Assembly: GCF_013778455.1 (NCBI RefSeq)
Contig: NZ_JACEHE010000017.1
Location: 157,719-221,718 of the forward strand
Source: Streptomyces himalayensis subsp. himalayensis
GTDB lineage: Bacteria > Actinomycetota > Actinomycetes > Streptomycetales > Streptomycetaceae
Reading direction: 5' to 3'
Length of the DNA stretch: 64,000 nucleotides
Positions 1-7,792 of this stretch are shown one piece after another. The first letter of the stretch is position 1. Every line of letters begins with the position of its first letter. The notes beneath the pieces are model-generated. The model saw only the letters and a list, made by a program, of their open reading frames with translations. It did not search any database and was not told the origin of the DNA. The translations under genes and the position numbers were made by a program.

Positions 1-2
1 AG

Positions 3-575
3 CGCGTCCTGCAGTTCCTGCCGTTCTTCGTCATGGGCCTGTTCATGAAGCCCGAGCACTTCCAGATGCTGCGGCGGCGTGAGGTACGGCTGCTGTCCGT
101 CCCCGTCTTCGCGGGCGCCCTCGTGGTGGCGTACTGGGCCGCCCCGCGCATGTCGTCGGCGTGGTTCTACCACCGGGACAGTGCACAGGAACTCGCCGCG
201 CCCTGGTGGGCCGGTGTCGTGATGACGCTCGCGCTGTTCGGCTGCTCGATGGTGCTCACCGCGTGCTTCTTCGCCTGGGTGCCGCGTCGGCGGATGTGGT
301 TCACGGTGCTCGGCGCGGGCACGCTGTACGGCTATCTGCTGCACGGCTTCCTCGCCAAGGGCTCGCGCTTCTGGGGCTGGTACGAGGACTACGAGTGGCT
401 GCACAAGCCGCTGGGTGAGATCTTCGTGACGCTCGCCGCGGCCGCGGTCGTCACCGTGCTGTGCACACCTCCCGTGCAGCGCATGTTCCGGTTCGCGATG
501 GAGCCGAAGATGGAGTGGGCCTTCAAGAGGGACGCGGCGGAGCTGGCGCGGGAGCGGGCGAAGGCCACGTCGTAG
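3..575 (+). CDS. Acyltransferase-family membrane protein, 3' part only
   Basis: The reading frame is open from the left edge, so the true start lies outside the window. The visible 190 or so residues form about four hydrophobic segments separated by short charged loops, ending in a basic, alanine-rich cytoplasmic tail. The spacing of the segments and the motif YGYLLHGF near the third visible segment fit the C-terminal half of acyltransferase-3/OpgC-like membrane proteins, which move acyl groups onto sugars or other envelope molecules. The catalytic N-terminal His motif would be upstream and cannot be checked, so substrate and exact family are inference. It ends 8 bases before the stop of the convergent HD-domain gene. 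Confidence 0.6.
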   Translation, partial: RVLQFLPFFVMGLFMKPEHFQMLRRREVRLLSVPVFAGALVVAYWAAPRMSSAWFYHRDSAQELAAPWWAGVVMTLALFGCSMVLTACFFAWVPRRRMWFTVLGAGTLYGYLLHGFLAKGSRFWGWYEDYEWLHKPLGEIFVTLAAAAVVTVLCTPPVQRMFRFAMEPKMEWAFKRDAAELARERAKATS

Positions 576-582
576 CGAGCCG

Positions 583-1023
583 TCAGGGGGCCGAGAGGCC
601 CAGCAGGTCTCGCATCGTCGCGTACTTCCGTGTCAGGCGGGCGCGCGTGGGCTCGTCCAGCAGCGCGAGGCGGGCCGGATCCGCGTTGCTTGCGAGGTCC
701 GCCTCCTTCACCAGGAGGGCGCCTGGGGTGGCCAGAATGCGCTGTGCGTACGCCTCAGGGGTCTCGCCCTCGCGCTTGGTGAGCGCCAGCACGATGTCCT
801 TGGTGCGCTGCGTCAGCGGGGCGGCGCGCAGCCACTCCTCGGACAGCGCGTCGTCCTCGACGGCGTCGTGCAGCCAGGCCGCGGCTGTCTGCTCGTCGCT
901 GCCGCCACGGGCGCGTACGCCCTCGGCCACCTCCCGCAGATGCTCGGTGTAGGGGCGGCCCGCCTTGTCGGTCTGGATCGCGTGCGCCTCACGGGCGAGG
1001 GTCTCGACCTCGGGCAGCGTCAT
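583..1023 (-). CDS. HD-domain hydrolase, small (p)ppGpp-hydrolase-like
   Basis: A 146-residue cytoplasmic protein consisting only of an HD domain of the RelA/SpoT/MESH1 type. Visible metal and catalytic signatures are the early His in YTEHL, the HD pair followed by ED in WLHDAVEDD, and the later KEADLASNAD segment. These match the hydrolase half of SpoT-like enzymes, which remove pyrophosphate from (p)ppGpp; no synthetase, TGS or ACT domain is present. The start at 1023 (MTLPEVE) gives the family's usual compact length; an in-frame extension to 1098 has no similarity value. Function as a small alarmone hydrolase is inferred from the domain, and other phosphohydrolase substrates are possible. 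Confidence 0.75.
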   Translation of the reverse strand: MTLPEVETLAREAHAIQTDKAGRPYTEHLREVAEGVRARGGSDEQTAAAWLHDAVEDDALSEEWLRAAPLTQRTKDIVLALTKREGETPEAYAQRILATPGALLVKEADLASNADPARLALLDEPTRARLTRKYATMRDLLGLSAP

Positions 1024-1138
1024 GATCTCGTGGGTGTTGTTCCGCGTCACACGTCGAGTGTCCCGCGCTCGCTCGTCCAGTGACCCTCGTCCGCACATCG
1101 AGGGCCCCGCGGCCGCACCTCGGGGTCCGGCAGAGCGG

Positions 1139-2287
1139 TCACGTCTCCCGGCAGATCAGCAGCAGCGCCCGGTCGTCGTTGACGTCCTTCGCCACCGCCT
1201 CGATCAGGTGCCAGGCCGCCCCGTGGAAGCCGCCTGCGACATAGCGGTCGGCCTCACCGGTGAGGCGGTCTATGCCCTCCGAGATGTCCCGGTCTGCGGT
1301 TTCCACAAGGCCGTCGGTGAAGAGCATCAGGACGTCGCCGGGGCGCAACGAGCCCTTGACGGGGTCGAACTGAGCGCCGTCGTAGACGCCGAGCAGCGGC
1401 CCCTCCGCCGCCTTCTCCTCCCAGCGTCCGGTGCCCGCGTGCAGTTGTACGGCCGGCGGGTGGCCCGCGGTGAAGAGTTCGTAGTCGCCGGAGTCCAGGT
1501 CCAGGACGAGGTGGATGGAGGTGGCGAAGCCCTCGTCCCAGTTCTGGCGCAGCAGATAGCCGTTCGCCGCGGTCAGGAAGGCGTGCGGCGGCAGGGACCC
1601 GAGGAGGCCGCCGAACGCTCCGGACAGCAGAAGGGAACGGGAGCCCGCGTCCATGCCCTTGCCCGAGACGTCCGTGAGGACGACTTCCAGGGTGCGGCCG
1701 CCGTTGGTGCGGGCCGCCACGACGAAGTCGCCGGAGAAGGACTGGCCGCCGGCCGGCCGGAGCGCGATCTCGCGGTGCCAGCCCGTCGGCAGGACCGGCA
1801 GCTTCCCATGCACGCGGATGCGTTCACGCAGGTCGAACAGCATGGTGCCGCCGCGCCGCCACGGCACACCCACCCGGCTGCGGAACTGGGCGATCAGCAG
1901 TCCGAAGAAGCCGCATGCGGCCACCACCAGGACTGTTCCGGGGGTGACCCGGGCGGGACCCTCCGCGTACGGACCGAGTTCCACCGACTCCACGATCAGG
2001 GCGGTCGCCGCCGCCGCGTACAGACCGAGCAGGCTCGCGGGACGCAGCAGCAGGCCGCCCGCCACGATCGGCAGGACGAGGACGGCCGGGGAACACCACA
2101 CGGGATTGGCGAGGGTGACAGCCGCGATCAGCGGGACCGTCAGCAGCAGAGCGGCGAGGGCTATCCAGTCGGAGCCGTCTCCGCGGAAGTAGTCGACGCC
2201 GGATTTGCGCAGGCCGACGCGGACCCGGTGCAGTTGCCTCTTCATCCGGGCCGGGAACGTCTCGGCTGCCGCGCGTTGTCCTGCCAT
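1139..2287 (-). CDS. Membrane-bound PP2C/SpoIIE-type protein phosphatase
   Basis: A 382-residue protein with four or five hydrophobic segments in about the first 150 residues and a C-terminal SpoIIE/RsbU-type Mn-dependent phosphatase domain. The phosphatase metal motifs are readable: SGDFVVA, then VLTDVSGKGMDAG, then FTAGHPPA and LFTDGLVE. Such enzymes dephosphorylate anti-anti-sigma (STAS) proteins in partner-switching cascades, which are abundant in Streptomyces. There is no PAS, GAF or HAMP sensor domain, so the membrane part may be the sensor. No anti-sigma kinase or STAS gene is adjacent, so its partner is encoded elsewhere. Confidence 0.85.
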   Translation of the reverse strand: MAGQRAAAETFPARMKRQLHRVRVGLRKSGVDYFRGDGSDWIALAALLLTVPLIAAVTLANPVWCSPAVLVLPIVAGGLLLRPASLLGLYAAAATALIVESVELGPYAEGPARVTPGTVLVVAACGFFGLLIAQFRSRVGVPWRRGGTMLFDLRERIRVHGKLPVLPTGWHREIALRPAGGQSFSGDFVVAARTNGGRTLEVVLTDVSGKGMDAGSRSLLLSGAFGGLLGSLPPHAFLTAANGYLLRQNWDEGFATSIHLVLDLDSGDYELFTAGHPPAVQLHAGTGRWEEKAAEGPLLGVYDGAQFDPVKGSLRPGDVLMLFTDGLVETADRDISEGIDRLTGEADRYVAGGFHGAAWHLIEAVAKDVNDDRALLLICRET

Positions 2288-2450
2288 TGCTCGGGACCTT
2301 ATCCATCAGGCCAGGGGCTGCGCACGGGAGGTCCTACTTGTCCCCCTCCTGAGAGCAGTCGTCGCTGTCCTGAGAGGGCTCGGAGGCGGCTTCCGGCGGG
2401 CTGGGCGAAATAGGCTCGCCCAGGCCTCAACTCCCTGGTACTGATTGCAT

Positions 2451-3680
2451 ATGACATCAGACCTGCGGGTGCTTCAACCGTCGGAATGGGACACCTGGTA
2501 CGGGAAGCTGGTGCTCGCGTTCGGCGGAGTGCCGGAGGCGGACGAGGAGCGTGCGCTGTGGAACCGCCTGACCGAGTTCGACCGGTCGCTCGGCGCCTGG
2601 GACGGCGACGACTGCGTGGGGACGGCGGGGGCCTTCTCGTTCAGGCTCACGGTGCCGGGTGGTGCCCTGGTGCCCGCGGCGGGCGTGACGATGGTGAGCG
2701 TGGCGGCGACGCATCGCCGGCGCGGCGTGCTCACGGCCATGATGCGGCGTCAGCTGGACGACGTCCGCTCCTGGGGCGAGCCGCTCGCCGTGCTGACCGC
2801 TTCGGAGCCCGCGATCTACGGCCGGTTCGGATACGGCGCCGCCACACAGCTGTTGTCCGCCGAGATCGACACGGCGCGGGTCCGGCTCTCCGTACCGCCG
2901 GGCACGGATGACGTACGTCTGCGGTTCGCCGCCCCAGGTGATGTGGTGGAGGCGTGCGAGGCCGTGTACGCGCGGCGGGTGCCGGGACGGCCGGGGATGC
3001 TCGCCCGGCGGCCCGGCTGGGAACAGCTGCCGCTGCTCGACCCGGAGAGCGAGCGGCAGGGCTCCTCACCTCTGCAGTGCGTGCTGGCCGAGCGGGCCGG
3101 GGAGGTCGTGGGCTATGCCCGCTTTCACAACAAGCCCGAGTGGGACACGGCCGGGCCCAACGGGACCATCGTCCTGCGCGACCTGGAAGCGCTCGATCCG
3201 GCGGCGTACGCGGCGCTGTGGCGGTTCCTGTTCGAGATCGATCTGACGTCCACGCTCGAGGTGCGCAGCCGTCCCGTGGACGACGCCTGGCAGCACTTGG
3301 TGTCCGACATCCGCCGGTGCCAGGTGCGGCTGCGGGATTCGCTGTACGTACGGCTCGTGGATGTGGGCGCGGCGCTGGAGGCTCGTACGTACCAGACGCC
3401 CGTGGACGTCGTCTTCGAGGTAGAGGACGACTTCTGCCCCTGGAACCAGGGGCGTTGGCGGCTCACCGGCGACAGCAAGGGCGCATCCTGCAAGCGGACG
3501 GACGAGGACGCCGATCTGGCCCTGTCCGTACGCGAGTTGGGCGCGGTCTACCTCGGCGGTGTGTCCCTGTCGGCGCCGGCCGCCGCGGGGCGCGTACGGG
3601 AGCTGCGGCCGGGGGCGGTCGCGGAGGCTTCGGTGGCCTTCTCCTCGGCGGTGGCGCCGTGGCTGCCGCACGGGTTCTAG
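2451..3680 (+). CDS. Eis-like GNAT N-acetyltransferase
   Basis: About 409 residues, the length of Eis-family acetyltransferases, which combine two GNAT folds with a C-terminal sterol-carrier-like domain. The acetyl-CoA loop is seen as VAATHRRRGVLTAMM in the first GNAT unit (near residue 85-100). The protein ends in PHGF, as Eis enzymes use their C-terminal carboxylate in catalysis. Eis proteins acetylate amines of aminoglycosides, peptides or histone-like proteins; the substrate here is not predictable. A TTG lies six bases upstream in frame, but the ATG at 2451 is the more normal start. Confidence 0.82.
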   Translation: MTSDLRVLQPSEWDTWYGKLVLAFGGVPEADEERALWNRLTEFDRSLGAWDGDDCVGTAGAFSFRLTVPGGALVPAAGVTMVSVAATHRRRGVLTAMMRRQLDDVRSWGEPLAVLTASEPAIYGRFGYGAATQLLSAEIDTARVRLSVPPGTDDVRLRFAAPGDVVEACEAVYARRVPGRPGMLARRPGWEQLPLLDPESERQGSSPLQCVLAERAGEVVGYARFHNKPEWDTAGPNGTIVLRDLEALDPAAYAALWRFLFEIDLTSTLEVRSRPVDDAWQHLVSDIRRCQVRLRDSLYVRLVDVGAALEARTYQTPVDVVFEVEDDFCPWNQGRWRLTGDSKGASCKRTDEDADLALSVRELGAVYLGGVSLSAPAAAGRVRELRPGAVAEASVAFSSAVAPWLPHGF

Positions 3681-3747
3681 CAGGGGGGTTTCCGGCTCGC
3701 GCCGACCGCGCTCGCCGCCGCGCAGCGCGGCGGAGCCACTGCTCGGT

Positions 3748-4560
3748 TCATCCGGGCGGCTGGCAGCCGGGGCACCAGAAGAGATTGCGGGCGGCGAGAT
3801 CGGCGGTGCGGATCTCGCCGCCACAGATGTGGCAGGGCTGGCGCGCCCTGCGGTACACGTACACCTCACCGCCGTGGTCGTCGACGCGCGGCGGGCGCCC
3901 CATCGCCTCGGGGGTGTGCTCGGGGCGCACGGTGTCGATGCGGTTGTTGCGTACGCCCTCGTGCATCAGCTCGACCAGGTCCGCCCAGATGGCGGTCCAT
4001 TCGTCGTACGTGAGGTCCCTGCCCGGTCGGTACGGATCGATGCCGTGCCGGAAGAGGACCTCCGCCCGGTAGACGTTGCCGACGCCCGCGATGACCTTCT
4101 GGTCCATCAGGAGGGCGGCGATGCTCGTACGGCTGCGGGAGATGCGCCGGTACGCGCGGCCGGGGTCGTCGTCCGGGCGGAGCGGGTCGGGGCCGAGGCG
4201 GTCGTGTATCGCCTGCTTCTCGGTGTCCGTGATGAGGGCGCAGGTCGTGGGGCCGCGCAGATCGACGTACGCCGTGTCGTTGCGCAGCCGGAGGCGGACC
4301 GTTTCGGTCGGCGGGGGCGCGGGGACCTCGCCGAAGCCGACCTTGCCGAAGAGGCCCAGGTGGATGTGGACCCAGTCCGGGCCCTCGAAGCCGAGGAAGA
4401 GGTGCTTGCCGTGGGCGTCCGCGTCGGTGAGGACCGTGCCGGTCAGGAGGGCCGCGGCGTCCGCGAACTTGCCCTGTGGGCTTTCGGCTTGCGCCGGGCG
4501 TCCGCCGAACCGTGACAGGTAGTCCTTGGCCAGACGGTGGATCGTGTGCCCCTCCGGCAC
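3748..4560 (-). CDS. Fpg/Nei-family DNA glycosylase
   Basis: A 270-residue base-excision repair enzyme that removes oxidised bases and nicks the DNA strand. With the GTG start at 4560 the mature N-terminus is PEGHTIHRLA, placing the catalytic Pro2 and Glu3 of the family, in the form typical of Nei (endonuclease VIII) proteins of actinobacteria. The conserved lysine lies in AHGKHLFLGF. The C-terminus has a C-x2-C-x16-C-x2-C zinc finger (CHIC ... CPGC). A longer reading frame upstream has no Fpg-like sequence and is rejected. It is followed in the same direction from upstream by rpiB, about 70 bases apart. Confidence 0.9.
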   Translation of the reverse strand: MPEGHTIHRLAKDYLSRFGGRPAQAESPQGKFADAAALLTGTVLTDADAHGKHLFLGFEGPDWVHIHLGLFGKVGFGEVPAPPPTETVRLRLRNDTAYVDLRGPTTCALITDTEKQAIHDRLGPDPLRPDDDPGRAYRRISRSRTSIAALLMDQKVIAGVGNVYRAEVLFRHGIDPYRPGRDLTYDEWTAIWADLVELMHEGVRNNRIDTVRPEHTPEAMGRPPRVDDHGGEVYVYRRARQPCHICGGEIRTADLAARNLFWCPGCQPPG

Positions 4561-4630
4561 GGGTTCCCCTCTTCTCGTCTCTCCTCCGCCGCTCGCGGTG
4601 AACCAACGCGCGGCGGCCCCGGGTCCGCGG

Positions 4631-5116
4631 TTACTGCTGCGGGTGGTGTGCCGGGATCGGGGGCAGTTCGCCCCTCGTCTCGTACGCCGAGAGCATGTCG
4701 ATGCGGCGGACGTGACGTTCGTCACCGGAGAACGGCGTGTTGAGGAAGGTCTCGACGAACTTCACGGCCTCGTCCGTGGTGTGCATGCGGGCGCCGACGG
4801 CGACGACGTTGGCGTTGTTGTGCTCGCGGCCCAGCGCGGCGGTCTGCTCGCTCCAGGCCAGTGCCGCGCGGACGCCCTTGACCTTGTTCGCGGCGATCTG
4901 CTCGCCGTTGCCCGAGCCGCCGATCACGATGCCGAGGGACTCCGGGTCCGCGGCCGTCCGCTCGGCCGCACGCAGGCAGAACGGCGGGTAGTCGTCCTGG
5001 GCGTCGTAGATGTGGGGCCCGCAGTCGACGGGCTCGTGGCCGTGGGCCTTGAGCCACTCGACGAGGTGGTTCTTGAGTTCGAAGCCGGCATGATCCGAGC
5101 CGAGGTACACGCGCAT
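4631..5116 (-). CDS. rpiB: Ribose-5-phosphate isomerase B
   Basis: A 161-residue RpiB/LacAB-family isomerase interconverting ribose 5-phosphate and ribulose 5-phosphate in the pentose phosphate pathway. Visible signatures are YLGSDHAGFELK at the N-terminus, GGSGNGEQIAANK in the middle and REHNNANV, which together form the phosphate and active sites. The Glu in GSGNGE matches the actinobacterial RpiB type, which uses Glu rather than a Cys as base. The start is ATG at 5116; a longer in-frame extension is unlike the family. It is upstream of the Nei-type gene on the same strand. Confidence 0.93.
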   Translation of the reverse strand: MRVYLGSDHAGFELKNHLVEWLKAHGHEPVDCGPHIYDAQDDYPPFCLRAAERTAADPESLGIVIGGSGNGEQIAANKVKGVRAALAWSEQTAALGREHNNANVVAVGARMHTTDEAVKFVETFLNTPFSGDERHVRRIDMLSAYETRGELPPIPAHHPQQ

Positions 5117-5201
5117 GATCCGAGTGTGGCATGCCGTGGTGCCGGTGGCCGCGTGCGGGTCGGGGACACGCCCCCGAGCGACCTCGGGAGGCATCAATAT
5201 C

Positions 5202-5261
5202 CGAAACATGCGCCGCTATGCGAAACACAACAATCCGGAATCGCGTCTTCCGTGCGAAACA
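5202..5261. repeat. Three CGAAACA repeats upstream of the first permease
   Basis: The heptamer CGAAACA occurs at 5202, 5221 and 5255 in the otherwise featureless gap between rpiB and the amino-acid permease, 19 and 34 bases apart. Two copies are extended to TGCGAAACA. This could be a regulator-binding cluster for the permease; the spacing does not fit a GlnR box (GTNAC-N6-GAAAC). Confidence 0.3.
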
Positions 5262-5312
5262 TCCCTGCGTTTGAATGCGAGGGCTCGTCCCCGAGAACTT
5301 AAGGATTCGTCT

Positions 5313-6752
5313 ATGACCTCGCAACCATCCCTTGCGAAGGCAGACACCAAGACCGTCGACCCCGGTAAACCGCAGGCCGAAGGCGGAGACGGACTCAAGG
5401 CCGGACTCAAGAACCGCCACCTCTCGATGATCGCCATCGGCGGTGTCATCGGAGCCGGCCTGTTCGTCGGTTCCAGCTCCGGTATCGCCACGGCCGGGCC
5501 CGGCATCCTCCTGTCGTACGCCCTGGTCGGCACGATGGTCGTCCTCGTGATGCGCATGCTCGGCGAGATGTCCGCCGCCAACCCGACCTCCGGCTCCTTC
5601 TCGGCGCACGCGGACCGTGCGCTGGGCCGCTGGGCCGGTTTCTCGATCGGCTGGCTGTACTGGTTCTTCTGGGTCGTCGTGCTCGCGGTCGAGGCGACCG
5701 CGGGCGCGGTGATCCTGGAGGGCTGGATACCGTCCGTGCCGCAGTGGGCGTGGGCGCTGATCGTGATGGTGGTGCTCACCGGGACCAACCTGGGCTCGGT
5801 CGCCTCCTACGGCGAGTTCGAGTTCTGGTTCGCGGGCATCAAGGTCGTCGCGATCTCGGCGTTCATCATCATCGGCGGGCTCGCCATCTTCGGCGTGCTG
5901 CCGGGCGTGGACAGCGACAGCGCGGGCCTGGGCAATCTGACCGAGCACGGCGGCTTCCTGCCGAACGGGCCCGGCGCGATCCTCACCGGCATGCTGCTGG
6001 TCGTCTTCTCCTTCATGGGCAGCGAGATCGCCACCCTGGCCGCGGGCGAGTCCGAGGACCCGCAGCGCGCGGTCACCAAGTCCACCAACAGCATCATCTG
6101 GCGTATCGCCGTCTTCTACCTCGGCTCGATCGCCGTCGTGGTGTGCCTGCTGCCGTGGAACGACCCGAGCATCGCCAAGGACGGTTCGTACGTCGCCGCG
6201 CTGAACTCGCTGGCCATTCCGAACGCCGGTCAGATCATGAACTTCATCGTTCTGACCTCCGTGCTGTCCTGCCTCAACTCGGGCCTGTACACCGCTTCCC
6301 GTATGGCGTTCTCGCTCGGCGAGCGCGGTGACGCGCCGAAGGCCTTCGCGCGGACGACGAGCCGCGGGGTGCCGTTGGTGGCGATCCTGGCGTCGGTCGT
6401 CTTCGGGTTCGTCGCGGTCTTCTTCAACTACGCCTACCCGGACACGGTGTTCCTCTTCCTGGTCAACTCCTCGGGCGCCGTCGCCCTGTTCGTCTGGCTG
6501 GTGATCTGCTTCTCGCAGCTGCGGATGCGGAAGATCATCCAGCGGGAGTCGCCGGAGAAGCTGGTCGTCCGCATGTGGCTGTACCCGTACCTGACGTGGG
6601 CGACGATCGCGGTGATCGTGTTCGTCCTCGGCTACATGCTCACCGACACCGAGCACGACGGACGCCAGACCGTGCTGCTGTCACTGCTGGTCGGGGCGTT
6701 GGTCGTGGGCATCGCGGTGGTCCGGGAGAAGGCCAAGCGGGCCAAGGTCTGA
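5313..6752 (+). CDS. Amino-acid permease (APC superfamily), copy 1
   Basis: A 479-residue polytopic membrane transporter of the amino acid-polyamine-cation superfamily, GABA/aromatic permease (AAT) type. It has about twelve hydrophobic segments and opens with the family hallmark LKNRHLSMIAIGGVIGAGLF at the first transmembrane helix, followed by EMSAANPTSGSFSAHA. It would import amino acids by proton symport; specificity is unknown. The ATG at 5313 has an AAGGA ribosome site 8 bases upstream. Two close paralogues follow at 7793 and 9439. A strong hairpin terminator follows the gene. Confidence 0.9.
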   Translation: MTSQPSLAKADTKTVDPGKPQAEGGDGLKAGLKNRHLSMIAIGGVIGAGLFVGSSSGIATAGPGILLSYALVGTMVVLVMRMLGEMSAANPTSGSFSAHADRALGRWAGFSIGWLYWFFWVVVLAVEATAGAVILEGWIPSVPQWAWALIVMVVLTGTNLGSVASYGEFEFWFAGIKVVAISAFIIIGGLAIFGVLPGVDSDSAGLGNLTEHGGFLPNGPGAILTGMLLVVFSFMGSEIATLAAGESEDPQRAVTKSTNSIIWRIAVFYLGSIAVVVCLLPWNDPSIAKDGSYVAALNSLAIPNAGQIMNFIVLTSVLSCLNSGLYTASRMAFSLGERGDAPKAFARTTSRGVPLVAILASVVFGFVAVFFNYAYPDTVFLFLVNSSGAVALFVWLVICFSQLRMRKIIQRESPEKLVVRMWLYPYLTWATIAVIVFVLGYMLTDTEHDGRQTVLLSLLVGALVVGIAVVREKAKRAKV

Positions 6753-6795
6753 CGCCGTTCCGCTCCCTTCCGTGCGACTGAGTGACGTACGGCAT

Positions 6796-6837
6796 ACGAC
6801 GAAGCCCCCGCGGTCGTCACCGCGGGGGCTTCGTCGT
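6796..6837. terminator. Bidirectional hairpin terminator between permease 1 and bioY
   Basis: A perfect 18-bp inverted repeat with a 6-base loop lies between the convergent ends of the permease (6752) and bioY (6866). Confidence 0.85.
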
Positions 6838-6865
6838 GTGCGTTCAGGCGGGCTGTGAGCGGGCG

Positions 6866-7456
6866 TCAGCCGCGGCGCTCCGCCAGCTTCCAGGCGGTGG
6901 GCAGCGCGCCCATCGCGAGGGCGGCCTTCAGGGCGTCGCCGATGAGGAAGGGGGTGAGTCCGGCGGCGACGGCCTGGGTCAGCGTCATGCCGGTGGCGAG
7001 GGCCAGGTACGGGACGCCGATCGCGTAGATGACGGCCTCGCCGAGCAGCATCGTGCCCGCGGTGCGGAGCACGGAGCGGTCGCCGCCGCGGCGGGCCAGC
7101 GCACCGACGAGGGTGGCGGCCAGGAGCATGCCGAGGACGTAGCCGAAGGACGGGGCGGCGACTCCGGAGCCGCCCTCCGCGAACCACTTCACGCCGGCCA
7201 TGCCGGCGAGGGTGTACACGGCGAGCGACAGGAAGCCGCGGCGGGCGCCCAGGGCGGTGCCGACGAGCAGCGCGGCGAAGGTCTGGCCGGTCACCGGCAC
7301 GGGCGAGCCGGGGACGGGCACCGCGATCTGGGCCGCGATCCCGGTGAGCGCGGCACCGCCGAGCACGAGCGCGATGTCCCGGACACGGGACGCGGACGCG
7401 GGCAGCAGATCGGCGAGGACCTCGCCGGGGCGGGTGGAGACTGCAGCAGTGCTCAT
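6866..7456 (-). CDS. bioY: BioY-family biotin transporter (ECF S component)
   Basis: A 196-residue integral membrane protein with about six hydrophobic segments. The sequence VKWFAEGGSGVAAPSFGY corresponds to the Gly-rich BioY signature, and PVPGSPVPVTGQTFA precedes it as in known BioY proteins. BioY binds and imports biotin, alone or with an energy-coupling EcfT/EcfA module; no such module is nearby, so it either works alone or uses shared components encoded elsewhere. The ATG at 7456 gives the usual family length. It is isolated, with a terminator downstream and about 336 bases to the next gene upstream. Confidence 0.88.
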   Translation of the reverse strand: MSTAAVSTRPGEVLADLLPASASRVRDIALVLGGAALTGIAAQIAVPVPGSPVPVTGQTFAALLVGTALGARRGFLSLAVYTLAGMAGVKWFAEGGSGVAAPSFGYVLGMLLAATLVGALARRGGDRSVLRTAGTMLLGEAVIYAIGVPYLALATGMTLTQAVAAGLTPFLIGDALKAALAMGALPTAWKLAERRG

Positions 7457-7792
7457 CGGTGACTCCGCTGGGTGACGGCAGTGGGACAGGGTGACGCTAT
7501 CCCAGCGCCGGGTCCCCGATCACCGTCAGCGGCCGACAAAGGGTGGATCAACCGCTTCGTGGGCTCCTCACAAAGAGCCCCGGGTATGCGCCTGACGGCG
7601 TGATGCTTGTCACTGGCGGCCATCCGCGTATGGCCCGTTTTGCGTCGGCGGGTGGCGCGCGGAGAGACTGTAGGGTCTCGCCAATCGGCCGGGACACCGC
7701 AACGGAGGCACGAACTCCCCGACGGTCCAGCCCCGCTGGGCCTCCCGGACCCGTTCCGGACCTCCCAGAGCCGCGAGGGCACGAGCCGCACC
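7457..7792. other. Intergenic region between bioY and permease 2
   Basis: This 336-base divergent gap must carry the promoters of bioY and of the second permease. It contains a small inverted repeat GAGAC/GTCTC (7664-7679) enclosing a TAGGGT that could be a -10 element, but I see no convincing -35. No gene is apparent; an open frame running through it on the plus strand has no recognisable protein. Confidence 0.4.

Noticed and set aside
3748..4725. Longer N-terminus for the Fpg/Nei gene
   Set aside because: The enzyme needs Pro directly after the initiator Met for catalysis, which fits only the GTG at 4560.
5202..5261. GlnR box upstream of permease 1
   Set aside because: The GAAAC elements are 19 and 34 bases apart with no GTNAC half-sites at the 6-base spacings required.
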